The notes: generated from the sequence alone by a model not told the origin. Numbered from the stretch's first letter, positions 40,573 to 49,813 are shown. The stretch: 50,002 nt of DNA from Fimbriimonadia bacterium (GCA_026129765.1 JAHCHP010000022.1:1-50002), one strand, 5' to 3'. Made by a program: numbers and translations.

Positions 40573-41961
40573 TCATCGCCAACGCGAAGAGAGGATGCGA
40601 TACTGTCCCCGGTATTTCGCCACTGCCCGCCGCGAGACTTCTATGCCCATCGCCGCGAGGTGCTTGGTCAATTCCACATCGGTCAATTTGCGCCCGTCTG
40701 CCTCATGCTCTTGAAGAATCTGGTTGATCAGCATGGCGACCCGATGCGCCGCTTTGAAAAAGAGGTCAAACGAAACTACTTGCCCGTTTGGCATCTGAAT
40801 GAACTTATTGCGGACGGCGCGCCCCACCGTAGAGCGGTGCAAGCCGATTCGTTCCGCCACCTCAGCGCGGGTGATGGGCTGTACGAACCGGATATCGCCC
40901 GTAACGAAAAAGTTCTGCTGGGTTTCCACAATCAACTGCACCACGCGCAGCAGGGTCTCCCGCCGCTTTCGAATGGCATTGAGGAACAGCTGGGCGCGCT
41001 CCACATAATGGCAGATATGCTCCTTGTCGGCTTGGGTCAAGCGCGCGGTTCCCTGACTAATCCGGCGGTACTGCTGCCAATAGTAGGGGTTCAGATTGAT
41101 GGCGCTGGTGTCCATCCCGCGAATCTCTATTTCCAGACCCGACAACGACGATTTGATGAGGACATCAGGTTCCACGCTGACGCCCGACTGATCGCCGTTC
41201 ATACCCATCGTTTGAAAACCGGCTGCCGGATAGGGGGTCAAGTGATGGCGTATGAACTCGGTCGCGGCTTGGAACCGCGCCTCTGTCAGGCGCAGCCGCC
41301 GCATAACGCGCTCTTTGCGGTCACGCGTGAAGTCGTCCCATTCCAAGGTCAAAATGCGTTCTGCATCTTGAATCCGCTCTAAGTCGCCATTCGCATCGAC
41401 ATCAGCCAACATGCTCTGTATCTGCAGCAACAGACATTCCTGCAGGTGCCGCGCGCCGATGCCCGGCGGATCGCAATTCTGCAGATCTCGCAGGACCTCT
41501 TGCACCGTTTCTAAGGGCTGCTTGAATCTCAGCGCGATCTCCTCCAGTTCCACATTCAAGTAGCCATGCTCATCCAGAGAATCGACCATGTAAGAGGCTA
41601 ATTCATGCTGGTCTTCCGGCAAAGCAGGGATCAATTGGGACAGTAAGTGGTCGCGCAACGACATGCCGGACGCGAACGCGCTGAGGGTGTCGTTTTCCTC
41701 GTCATCCGTTTCCAGGGGACGCTCAAAGCGCGTTTCCGGGTCAGAGAAGAAAATCTTCATCTGGAAGTCGTCTTCGGTGGGGAGCGCGGTTTCGGTTTCG
41801 TTGGGTTTTTCCAAGGCGGGGTTTTCCTGCAGTTCCTGCTCGATCTGCTGCTCCAATTCGGTATTGGTCAACATCAGCAGCTTACTGAGCATCAGCAGCC
41901 CTGGACTGGTTTGAGTCTTCGCCTTTAATTCAGTTGAAATCTTTTGCCGCGCTTGAACCAT
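40573..41961 (-). CDS. rpoN: RNA polymerase sigma-54 factor
   Basis: Sigma factor for -24/-12 promoters that need AAA+ activators. The frame opens at 42075, but ATG 41961 is chosen because AGGAGGT lies 7 nt upstream and the protein then starts with QARQKISTELKAKTQTSPGLLML, normal for region I. 462 aa. An acidic region II (TETALPTEDDFQ) is followed by the core-binding domain (GYLNVELEEIALRFKQPLETVQEVL, GIGARHLQECLLLQ), the HTH (TRAEVAERIGLHRSTVGRAV) and the RpoN box SRRAVAKYR near the C-terminus. No enhancer-binding activator or clear -24/-12 site is in the window. Confidence 0.95.
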   Translation of the reverse strand: MVQARQKISTELKAKTQTSPGLLMLSKLLMLTNTELEQQIEQELQENPALEKPNETETALPTEDDFQMKIFFSDPETRFERPLETDDEENDTLSAFASGMSLRDHLLSQLIPALPEDQHELASYMVDSLDEHGYLNVELEEIALRFKQPLETVQEVLRDLQNCDPPGIGARHLQECLLLQIQSMLADVDANGDLERIQDAERILTLEWDDFTRDRKERVMRRLRLTEARFQAATEFIRHHLTPYPAAGFQTMGMNGDQSGVSVEPDVLIKSSLSGLEIEIRGMDTSAINLNPYYWQQYRRISQGTARLTQADKEHICHYVERAQLFLNAIRKRRETLLRVVQLIVETQQNFFVTGDIRFVQPITRAEVAERIGLHRSTVGRAVRNKFIQMPNGQVVSFDLFFKAAHRVAMLINQILQEHEADGRKLTDVELTKHLAAMGIEVSRRAVAKYRGQYRILSSRWR

Positions 41962-42122
41962 ATCGCCAACCTCCTGAACCATGCGTATTATTCCATACAA
42001 CGGGAATAAGCGATGAACAGGCATTTTTTGCGGTTTAGCGGCTGAGAGCCGGTAGAACAGCCTGAATAACTGCATGATTCTTCGGCGGTGTCTTGAATCC
42101 TGCCGACGACACGGAAAACGGG

Positions 42123-42128
42123 TAAAAT
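42123..42128 (+). promoter_or_regulatory. -10 element of lipB, leaderless
   Basis: GG-TAAAAT ending exactly 6 nt before ATG 42135, without Shine-Dalgarno. Transcription would begin at or beside the start codon. Confidence 0.6.
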
Positions 42129-42134
42129 CCCCGT

Positions 42135-42800
42135 ATGCAAGCGGGGCAGTTTATATGGATGGGAACCGTTCCCTATGCGCTCGCCTTAGAACATCAGCGC
42201 AAAATTCACGCGCTCCGGGTTGAACAAGTCATTCCTGACACGCTCCTATTGCTGGAGCATCCGCCGGTCATTACGCTGGGGAAAGGCTGGCATTCGGAAA
42301 ACCTGTTGATGACGGAGGCGGAGTATGCGCAGCGCGGGATCGAGGTTTATGCGACCGACCGAGGCGGCGATGTGACTTATCATGCGCCGGGTCAATTGGT
42401 AGGATACCCGATCTTCAGCCTGTGGGATAAGGGGCGCGATCTGCACCGCTATTTGCGCTTAGTGGAAGAATCGTTGATTTTCGCTCTGGGGGATTGGGGG
42501 ATTGAAGCGGGGCGGCTGCCGCCACATACCGGCGTGTGGGTCGGCGATGAGAAGGTCGCGGCGATGGGCATTAAAGCCTCCCGGTGGGTAACAATGCACG
42601 GGTTTGCGCTGAATGTGAATAACGACTTATGCCCCTTTGAGTGGATTATTCCCTGCGGTATTCAGGAAAAGGGCGTCGCATCGGTTCAATCGCTCACGCA
42701 GCGCGCCGTCTCTGTGGAGGCGATGATACCTGGAGTGGTTGCCGGTTTTGAGCGCGCGTTTGGAATACGTTTTGAACAGGTTGAAAACCATTCCTATTGA
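42135..42800 (+). CDS. lipB: Octanoyl-[acyl-carrier protein] transferase LipB
   Basis: Transfers octanoyl from ACP to lipoyl domains of 2-oxoacid dehydrogenases and GcvH, the first step of lipoate synthesis. 221 aa, usual size. DRGGDVTYHAPGQLVGYPIF at about 75-94 is the family signature; the catalytic pair is Lys140 (GDEKVAAMGIK) and Cys174 (IIPCGIQEKG). It is divergent from rpoN and its last 7 bp overlap the convergent membrane-protein gene. lipA is not in the window. Confidence 0.96.
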   Translation: MQAGQFIWMGTVPYALALEHQRKIHALRVEQVIPDTLLLLEHPPVITLGKGWHSENLLMTEAEYAQRGIEVYATDRGGDVTYHAPGQLVGYPIFSLWDKGRDLHRYLRLVEESLIFALGDWGIEAGRLPPHTGVWVGDEKVAAMGIKASRWVTMHGFALNVNNDLCPFEWIIPCGIQEKGVASVQSLTQRAVSVEAMIPGVVAGFERAFGIRFEQVENHSY

Positions 42801-43672
42801 TCCCGCAGATGCTGGCGCAGCTCTTCTTCGGCTTGCTGTCTAAAGGGGTCGACACTGTCTGCCAGCACTTCGCGCAAAGCATCTTCAAATGCCTGGATTT
42901 CTGATTGCAGCGGGGTAAACAGCTCGCCTGTGTTGATGCTTGTTTTCGCCGCTCCAACATGAGACAGCCGGGTGGTTTGAATAAGAATAGACTCGATGCC
43001 TGCCCGAATACTGGTGAGTTCCGCCTCGATTGTCGCGATGGCTTCTTCTAAACGCGCTAAAGTGGCGCGTTCCACACATTTATTCCGATAGGCATATTGC
43101 AGATCGCGATGAGAGTCGCTGGATTGGGCGCGCTCAAGCAATTTCCCTAACTGCTTCACCTCGCGATCCAGTTTCGCTCGATAGGCTTCCAATGTCCAGT
43201 CTGTGCCATCGATTCGTTTCGCGCCGGGCATCCGTATTTGCTGCAAAATGAGCTGCGCGCCGCCTTGGAGATGGTCTATCCATTGCAGGCTGCGTTTGGA
43301 GTTCTCGATGATCTGGGTTTTCAGCAGGGTCGCTTGTTGGCGCAGTTCCACATCTTTTTTCAGCACTTCATCCAATTCGGTACGCGCGCTTTTGACGCCT
43401 GTCAGACGGTCTAAGTTCGCCCTGACTTTTCGCGCGGTCTGCTGGAGCCGTTTATGTTCCTCTTTGTAGGCGGGCAGCATCGGCAGCGGTCGGTTCTGGA
43501 TCCATTTACCGATGGCAGCGCCAGTGGCAACCCCCAAAATCAGCGTCACGGGTAGAATTCCCAAGGCAATCATTATCGCTTGCGCTGTCAGCCCCATGAC
43601 CGCCGCCACGATGCCTGGAACCGTCAGACCCCCCAGTCCCCCGACTAACCCCCCAATACGTGTTTTATCCAT
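42794..43672 (-). CDS. Membrane-anchored coiled-coil protein, unknown function
   Basis: Not recognised. 292 aa: a glycine-zipper-like N-terminus (GGLVGGLGGLTVPGIVAAVMG) and a second hydrophobic segment (IMIALGILPVTLILGVATGA) make a hairpin membrane anchor, followed by about 220 residues of Glu/Arg/Leu-rich helices likely to form coiled coils. Third gene of a minus-strand set after apgM and the nitrilase, starting 3 bp past the nitrilase stop. The layout resembles membrane-shaping or dynamin-partner proteins only in general terms, so no function is given. Confidence 0.8.
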   Translation of the reverse strand: MDKTRIGGLVGGLGGLTVPGIVAAVMGLTAQAIMIALGILPVTLILGVATGAAIGKWIQNRPLPMLPAYKEEHKRLQQTARKVRANLDRLTGVKSARTELDEVLKKDVELRQQATLLKTQIIENSKRSLQWIDHLQGGAQLILQQIRMPGAKRIDGTDWTLEAYRAKLDREVKQLGKLLERAQSSDSHRDLQYAYRNKCVERATLARLEEAIATIEAELTSIRAGIESILIQTTRLSHVGAAKTSINTGELFTPLQSEIQAFEDALREVLADSVDPFRQQAEEELRQHLRDQ

Positions 43673-43675
43673 CCC

Positions 43676-44566
43676 TTATGCCTCTATAGAGTTCAATTCC
43701 CGCGCCACATCCGCCAGCGTCGACTCCAGGTCCGCCAGTAAGGGTGATTGGGCGCGCGCAATCGCGATATTATCCAACACGAGGGGGGCGATCATCAAGG
43801 CTTCCTCGTTGATGGGCGCTTGCAGCAGAGTCGCGCCAAAGGGATCAATCACCATCGAGCCGCCAATGAATCCCTTGCCTCCCTCGAAACCGATCAAGCT
43901 TGCCATCACAACATAGAGCGTATGCTCTTCCGCCACGCGGGTCAGAATGCGCCGGTAGATTTCCACATTGCCAATGCTCTCGGATTGAAAACCGCGCGCG
44001 GGCGAAGCCACCAGCACATAGAGGACTTGCGCGCCCTTCAGGGCAGCGATGGTCGCGCTGATGGAGTGCCACACATCTTCGCAGATCAGGATCGCCGCCT
44101 TGCCGAACCGGGTTTGAAACACATCGATCTGCTTACCGCGCGCCACAAAACGCTCCTCATCGAACACGCCGTAGGTGGGCAGAAAAAACTTCCGATGCAC
44201 ATGCAGCAGTCGCGAATGTTCAGGCGAAGGTTCTAACTGCGCATAGAGGGCTGAGTTGTAATATTGGTTTTCGTGCTGTTCATAGAAGCCAATGCAGACA
44301 TCAAGCGCATGCTCCGGTTTTGTGTCGGCATAAGCGTTGGCTAAATCTTGCAGCAGTTGTCCAGCAGACACCGAAGCTTCCCGAACGCCCCCTTGTAAAA
44401 AGTAACCTGTCATACTGGTTTCTGGCAGCGCGAGAACCTGAACGCGCAGGTTCTGATCGCGAATTTGTTGGAACAGTTCGCGAACCCGCAAAAGGTTCGC
44501 GGCATAGTCCGCTTTCTTCGGTCGAAACTGCGCGACGCCCGCATGAAAATTGCCAAAATCGGTCAT
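43676..44566 (-). CDS. Carbon-nitrogen hydrolase (nitrilase family, NadE-glutaminase-like)
   Basis: 296 aa with the complete nitrilase triad: Glu49 (ALPETSMTG), Lys126 (HRKFFLPTYGVFDEERF) and Cys162 (LICEDVWHS). The LPTYGVFDE and CEDVW patterns are closest to the glutaminase domain of glutamine-dependent NAD synthetases, but no synthetase domain is fused or adjacent. It might supply ammonia to a separate NadE or hydrolyse another amide. It starts 3 bp after apgM stops and is followed by the membrane protein, so the three are probably co-transcribed. Confidence 0.9.
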   Translation of the reverse strand: MTDFGNFHAGVAQFRPKKADYAANLLRVRELFQQIRDQNLRVQVLALPETSMTGYFLQGGVREASVSAGQLLQDLANAYADTKPEHALDVCIGFYEQHENQYYNSALYAQLEPSPEHSRLLHVHRKFFLPTYGVFDEERFVARGKQIDVFQTRFGKAAILICEDVWHSISATIAALKGAQVLYVLVASPARGFQSESIGNVEIYRRILTRVAEEHTLYVVMASLIGFEGGKGFIGGSMVIDPFGATLLQAPINEEALMIAPLVLDNIAIARAQSPLLADLESTLADVARELNSIEA

Positions 44567-44569
44567 ACT

Positions 44570-45817
44570 TTAAGCCCCATATTTCTCTTGAACATTCATC
44601 AGCTGGGTTAAGATCGGCACTAAGTCCTGCCCTCGTAGACGCCCCAAGCCGCCTTTCGCGCAGGCGCGTTCGTGGTAGGCAGTGGTGTCATCGCCCCGCA
44701 AGTCGGGTCCCCAAATCAGCAGCGGAACCGGATCGCCCGAATGGTCACCTACTGAGCAAGGCGTAGAATGGTCCGCGGTCACCAAAATGTAAAGCCCCTT
44801 CCCTGCCTGCTGCAAAATCATGCCGACCATCGCATCGATGCGCTCGATGCATTGCGCTTTTTGCTGGGGTAAATTATCATGCCCGCACAGATCAGGTCCC
44901 TTCACATTACACAACACGAAATCATGCGTTTGAAGCGCGTCCACAATGGTTTTTCCCATACTGGTCAAATCCGATTCGATACCGCCGGTGGCTCCGGGCG
45001 CATCGCAAATCTCCATCCCAACAAAACGCGCGATTCCCCGAATCAATCCCGTTTCCACAACGGCTGCTGAGCGCGTATGATGAAGCGTGTCAAACGGCTT
45101 TAGATGGGGCGCGACTCCGGCGCCGCGCGCCAAAACGATGTTGGCAGGCTTCAACCCCTGTTCTTGTCTTGCCCTGTTGATCGGATGGTCTTTCAGGCGC
45201 GCATACGATTCGCGAGTGAACAAATTCACGATTCGAGCGGTCCGGGCTGCCGCTTCATCCTCTGGGCTGACGGGTTGCGATTCCCATACTTTCTGTCCTT
45301 CCGCATGCGGATCCGCATCGGTGATATGAGGACTTAAGTTTGCGCCCCGCAGCACCAACGCGCCTCGATGAGCGACCGATTCTTTGAAGAAACATGCCAC
45401 GCCCTCGATTTCAATACCCGACAGCACATTCGCAAGTTCCTGAGTGCCTTGCTCGATACGCCCCGCGCGCCGGTCAGTCACTATCCAATCTTCATCAACC
45501 GTGCTGAAATTGCACCGGAGCGCAATATCGCCTCCCCGCACTTCCATCCCAATGCCCAACGCCTCAAAGGGACCGCGCCCAGTGTAGACTTGATAGGGGT
45601 CGTAGCCCAACAGCGCGAGATGTCCCGTGTCCGACCCCACCCGAATACCGGGCGAGACCGGGTCCATCAAACCACATTCGCCTTCCCGCGCTAAGCGGTC
45701 TAAAAAGGGGGTCATCGCGGCTTCTAAGGGGGTTTTGTTGCCTAACTCCGGGATGGGGCGGTCGCCCATGCCGTCCGCAATCAGGAACAATGCTCGATAA
45801 TGCGGTGCTTGTGCCAT
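44570..45817 (-). CDS. apgM: Cofactor-independent phosphoglycerate mutase, archaeal type (ApgM)
   Basis: Interconverts 3- and 2-phosphoglycerate in glycolysis and gluconeogenesis. 415 aa of the alkaline-phosphatase superfamily: LIADGMGDRP near the N-terminus with metal ligand Asp15, the phosphoserine nucleophile Ser62 in GSDTGHLALLGYDP, and the metal-binding GPDLCGHDN and VTADHSTPCSVGDHSGDPVP later. First gene of a likely operon with the nitrilase and the membrane protein. The start is supported by TATAAT ending 6 nt upstream rather than by a ribosome site. Confidence 0.94.
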   Translation of the reverse strand: MAQAPHYRALFLIADGMGDRPIPELGNKTPLEAAMTPFLDRLAREGECGLMDPVSPGIRVGSDTGHLALLGYDPYQVYTGRGPFEALGIGMEVRGGDIALRCNFSTVDEDWIVTDRRAGRIEQGTQELANVLSGIEIEGVACFFKESVAHRGALVLRGANLSPHITDADPHAEGQKVWESQPVSPEDEAAARTARIVNLFTRESYARLKDHPINRARQEQGLKPANIVLARGAGVAPHLKPFDTLHHTRSAAVVETGLIRGIARFVGMEICDAPGATGGIESDLTSMGKTIVDALQTHDFVLCNVKGPDLCGHDNLPQQKAQCIERIDAMVGMILQQAGKGLYILVTADHSTPCSVGDHSGDPVPLLIWGPDLRGDDTTAYHERACAKGGLGRLRGQDLVPILTQLMNVQEKYGA

Positions 45818-45823
45818 AGATGG

Positions 45824-45829
45824 ATTATA
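45824..45829 (-). promoter_or_regulatory. -10 element of apgM, leaderless
   Basis: On the minus strand GG-TATAAT ends exactly 6 nt before ATG 45817. No Shine-Dalgarno and no clear -35. It lies in the 30 bp between the apgM start and the end of the large regulator gene. Confidence 0.65.
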
Positions 45830-45847
45830 CCTGTTGGCAAGGCTTCC

Positions 45848-48800
45848 CTATACCGTATCGAGGTAAAGGAGCGCGCGGTCCAAGGCTTCATCCAGAGTCA
45901 AAGTCGCGCATTCTGCGCGCAGGTGGTCAAAGCGATCTCCCAAAATATCCTTCAACCGGCTTATCTCTCGATCTTGTTCCTGATAATTGTTTGTGTACAT
46001 CGTGATGCCAAAAACGCTGCTATGATGTTCTGCCGCGCAGTAAAATGTGGCAGCCTCATCAACCTGCTTTTTTGCCATCGCAATCGCGCAGATTAGGAAG
46101 AGTCCGCTGATCAGTTCTTGGTTCACAACACGAGGTCGCAGCACGAGGATGCTCTCTTTGATCAGTTGCGCCGCTTTCTCTACTTCCTGCCGTCGCATCG
46201 CCAAAGTCGCCATCGTACTAAGGGACAACCCGCGCCCCTCTTCATTTTCCATTTCCAGGTTCATCGCGTAGGCTAACTGACTATACTCTTCGGCTTGATC
46301 CAGATCATCCATCTGGATCAGGATTCTCGCTAACATTTCGTAACAGGTCGACTCCCAGAAACGCATTCCCATACGCTGGTTGTGATCTAAGCCCTTGAGG
46401 TAGTAATCGCGCGCGCCTACCAGATCGCCTTTTCCTTGCGCCACATTGCCCAGATTCAAGATACAAGCGGCGACATGCCGGTGATCACCGACCTCTAAAA
46501 ACAAAGATTGCGCGCGAAGGAAATAATGCTCCGCTTGCTCGTAGTTTCCCTGATCATGTTCGATATTTCCAATGTTCAAGAGATTGATTGCTTGCCATCC
46601 TCGGTTGCCTGTCTCTTGGTTGATCTTCCAGGCTTTATCGAAATACTCTTTTGCTGGCTCAAAATCGCTCTGTTTGCGCGCTACCACGCCCAAGTTATTG
46701 AGCGTCGCCGCCATGCGCACCCGGTCATTCGTCTTTAGGATCTCCTGATAACTTTGGCTAAAGTAATCGCGCGCCTCAACCCAGTTACCTTGCATTGCGT
46801 TCAGAGTCCCCAGCCCATTTACGGCAAGAATGTACCCTTCCAGGTTCTGAAGCGTTTGATACAGTTCCGCGCTTTGATGGAGCAGTGACTGCGCCTGCCG
46901 GAAATCGCCTAAATCTTGTTTGCAGAGTCCTATCCCGCATAAAGCGTCCGCCATCTCTTTCTGGATATCGAGTGAGCGACTGATCTCCAGCACCTGTTCA
47001 AACCGTTGAATTGCGGCTTCAAAATCACCCTGCTTTCTTTTGAAGGTGCCTGCCGTATTCAAAACCCTCGCCAACAGACGTTCATCTGGCATGGGGATGT
47101 CCAGGCAAGATTTCAAAATGCGCGTCGCTTCGTACCAATGCCCGCGAACGTCCCAGAAAAACATGAGCGCGTAACCAAATCGATAGGCGATTTCAGGATT
47201 GTGTGCCAATGCCCACTCCATCGCGGTTCGCAAGTTTTCATGTTCTTGCTCCATCCATTGGGTCTCAGGATTGGCAACGGCGCTTCTCTTCTCCTCCGCT
47301 TGCACTCCTGACAACTGTTCCACTCTTTGCAAGTAGTATCGGGCATGCGACTCGCGCAAAAACGCGCTTTCTTGTTCGGATAGTTTTTCTGAGGCGAACT
47401 CCCTGAGCGACTCCAGCATTCTGAATCGAATCGACTGCTCCTCACGGTCAGCAATCACCAGCGAACACTCCACTAAGTCGGTCAGATAGTCGAGCGCCAT
47501 AGGCTCCTTCAAAATTTGTTCCGCGCACTCCAAGGTCCATCCGCCTGAAAAGACAGAGAGCTTAGCGAAGAACTGCCTCAGCTGGTCATCCAACAGATCA
47601 TAGCTCCAAGCGATGGCTTCGCGGAGGGTGCGGTGCCGCGATTGCGCGTCTCGCTGACGGCTCACCAAGAGGTCCAAGCGCTGTTGGAGCCGCTCCAAGA
47701 TTTGGGTTAAGCTCAGCACGCCGACACGCGCCGCCGCTAATTCCAAGGCTAATGGCAATCCCTCTAATTGCCTGCAGATTTGCGACAAGGTGTTCGCGTT
47801 TCCTGCCGTCAATTGAAAATCCGGCACCACCGCCTGCGCCCGGTCAATGAACAGTTGGATACTGGGATAGGCGGATAGATTCTCAAAGGCGGATGATTCT
47901 GGTTCCTCTTTTTCGCTGGGGACCGGCAACGGGCGCAAGGGGAATTCGCGTTCGCCCTGAATCGCCACTTTGCGGCGTGAAGAAGCGATGATTTTCACCG
48001 TCGGTGCAGACTTCAAGAGTCGGTCGACTTCCCCCGCGCCTTCGGGCATCAGTTGCTCCAAGTTATCCAAGATTATGAGACTGGGCTGCGCTTTCAGAAA
48101 ATCGCTAATGACTGGCAGCGGGTCGGCATCGGGCTTACAAGTCAACCCCAATGCGGTGAGCGCGCTGTGCAGAATCTCTTCAGAATGACGCGCATCTTGC
48201 AAAGGCACGAACCAAACCGCGCCTGCATAGGCATCCGACAGCCGCCTGCCCACCTCCACAGAAATCCTGGATTTTCCGCTGCCTCCGGGTCCGAGCAAGG
48301 TCACCAGCCGCGCGCCCTCTTCGGGATCGGTCGCGGGATGAAGCAGCCTTTCTAAGGCGGCTAATTCTTCTTCTCGTCCAAAGAAACGCGTGGTTTGCAG
48401 GGGCAAACTGCCAGAGTAGGCAGGCTTGGCTTGCAGAGGCTCAAACTCGCGCTTCGGCATCTCAGGATAGATCACTTGGAACACACGCTCTGGTTCCTGT
48501 TCGCTGGTGAGCCTGTAAGCCCCTAACGATTTCAGTTCCACCCCCAGCGTGAGTTCGCGTCTGAGCAACACAGCGGTTTCTTCGGAACAGAGGATTTGCC
48601 CGCCATGCCCTGCCATCAGCAACTGTGCTGCAAAGGAGAGCAGTCCGCTCTTCAGAATCTTTTTGGATTTTTCTTCGGACAGGTGTCCCGTATGCAAGAC
48701 CATGCGCGCGCTTTCCACCAATGCCTGAAAACCCTTCGCGCTCATGGCTTGCTGGGCTGCCATCGCAGCGCTCAACGCATCCTGCGCGCTGCCAAACAGG

Positions 48801-49813
48801 GCAATGGTTCCTGCCTCTTGACGATCAAATTCGACTCCGCCATGCCGACGGAACATCTCGCGAATGAGACCGGTATGATGCGCCCAAGCCGCGCGCAGTT
48901 CCGAGTTGCGTTTGCCCTCCATCACCTCGATCAATAGGCAGACTGCCATGCCGGAGGTGGGCAACGAGGACGCGCTGGGGGGCGAAACCGGCTTGTTTTG
49001 GAAAAGCGCAGCTTGTGAAGGAAACCCTGAACGCTGGGGCTTGGCGGGCTGTTCGCTTGTTTTTTCGCTGGGCGCAGCGCGCAATTGATCCGCCAATGCC
49101 TGCAGGGTTGGAGAGGGCTTCACGCCCATCTGCTTCTCTAACTGTTTTTCAAATTGCTCGTAAGTTCGTAGCGCTTCCGCGCTTTGTCCTGCCGAGGCTA
49201 AGAGACGCATCAAAATCAGATAGCTTTCTTCCCGGAGCGGGTCGACACTGACCGCTTTGCGCGCTGTCGCGAGCGCTGCCTCCCAGTCTTCGTTTTGTTC
49301 CAACAGATGCGTCGCTTGTTTGACCGCGCCGAAGTAAAGGTTCTCCAGATGGACCTGCTCGGTGACGACCCAATCTTCATAGTATCCCGGCAGCAGCGTT
49401 CCTTTGTAGAGCGCGAGCGCTTGGGTAAGAAACTGATATTGTTCCGGCTCACTGTTGGCGCGGGCGGCAAGCTTGATTATTTTTTCGAATTCGCGCACAT
49501 CAGTATCGACATGTTCAGGATTAAGGCGAACGTTCATCCGGTCGACCAAGAAAACACTGTCTCTGGGGGTTCCCGGCGGTTCCAATTGCTGGCGCAAGGA
49601 GGAAAGCGCTTTGCTGAGGCTGTTGCGCGCATCGTCGAGGTTGTAGTCGGTCCAGAAAAGATCGCAGAGGCTCTCGCGCGAGTGGGTTTGTTGCTGGTGA
49701 TAGGCTAAATAAGCCAGCAGCGCGCCGGTTTTATAGGTTCTGAACCGGGTGATCTCCCGGTCACCCTGATACGCCCTGAGTCCCCCTAACAATTCTATTC
49801 GACAGAGTGCCAT
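45848..49813 (-). CDS. Giant signalling regulator: BTAD, cyclase-like, NTPase and TPR domains
   Basis: 1321 aa. The N-terminus is an OmpR-type winged helix and BTAD (about 1-250: CRIELLGGLRAYQGDREITR, then YLAYHQQQTHSRESLCDLFW), as in SARP and AfsR-like regulators. About 285-435 resembles a degenerate class III nucleotide cyclase (FRRHGGVEFDRQEAGTIALF, MVLHTGHL), probably without activity since metal-binding Asp residues are not evident. An NB-ARC-like NTPase follows with P-loop LLGPGGSGKS near 505 and SLIILDNLEQLMPEG. From about 870 to 1300 are TPR repeats (GDFEAAIQRFEQVLEISRSL and so on). GG-TACAAT about 20 nt before ATG is a -10 candidate. It likely senses a ligand through the TPRs. Confidence 0.9.
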   Translation of the reverse strand: MALCRIELLGGLRAYQGDREITRFRTYKTGALLAYLAYHQQQTHSRESLCDLFWTDYNLDDARNSLSKALSSLRQQLEPPGTPRDSVFLVDRMNVRLNPEHVDTDVREFEKIIKLAARANSEPEQYQFLTQALALYKGTLLPGYYEDWVVTEQVHLENLYFGAVKQATHLLEQNEDWEAALATARKAVSVDPLREESYLILMRLLASAGQSAEALRTYEQFEKQLEKQMGVKPSPTLQALADQLRAAPSEKTSEQPAKPQRSGFPSQAALFQNKPVSPPSASSLPTSGMAVCLLIEVMEGKRNSELRAAWAHHTGLIREMFRRHGGVEFDRQEAGTIALFGSAQDALSAAMAAQQAMSAKGFQALVESARMVLHTGHLSEEKSKKILKSGLLSFAAQLLMAGHGGQILCSEETAVLLRRELTLGVELKSLGAYRLTSEQEPERVFQVIYPEMPKREFEPLQAKPAYSGSLPLQTTRFFGREEELAALERLLHPATDPEEGARLVTLLGPGGSGKSRISVEVGRRLSDAYAGAVWFVPLQDARHSEEILHSALTALGLTCKPDADPLPVISDFLKAQPSLIILDNLEQLMPEGAGEVDRLLKSAPTVKIIASSRRKVAIQGEREFPLRPLPVPSEKEEPESSAFENLSAYPSIQLFIDRAQAVVPDFQLTAGNANTLSQICRQLEGLPLALELAAARVGVLSLTQILERLQQRLDLLVSRQRDAQSRHRTLREAIAWSYDLLDDQLRQFFAKLSVFSGGWTLECAEQILKEPMALDYLTDLVECSLVIADREEQSIRFRMLESLREFASEKLSEQESAFLRESHARYYLQRVEQLSGVQAEEKRSAVANPETQWMEQEHENLRTAMEWALAHNPEIAYRFGYALMFFWDVRGHWYEATRILKSCLDIPMPDERLLARVLNTAGTFKRKQGDFEAAIQRFEQVLEISRSLDIQKEMADALCGIGLCKQDLGDFRQAQSLLHQSAELYQTLQNLEGYILAVNGLGTLNAMQGNWVEARDYFSQSYQEILKTNDRVRMAATLNNLGVVARKQSDFEPAKEYFDKAWKINQETGNRGWQAINLLNIGNIEHDQGNYEQAEHYFLRAQSLFLEVGDHRHVAACILNLGNVAQGKGDLVGARDYYLKGLDHNQRMGMRFWESTCYEMLARILIQMDDLDQAEEYSQLAYAMNLEMENEEGRGLSLSTMATLAMRRQEVEKAAQLIKESILVLRPRVVNQELISGLFLICAIAMAKKQVDEAATFYCAAEHHSSVFGITMYTNNYQEQDREISRLKDILGDRFDHLRAECATLTLDEALDRALLYLDTV

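Noticed and set aside
40573..41961. Sigma-54 promoters for genes in this window
   Set aside because: No convincing TGGCAC-N5-TTGC sites were found in the upstream regions that were read.
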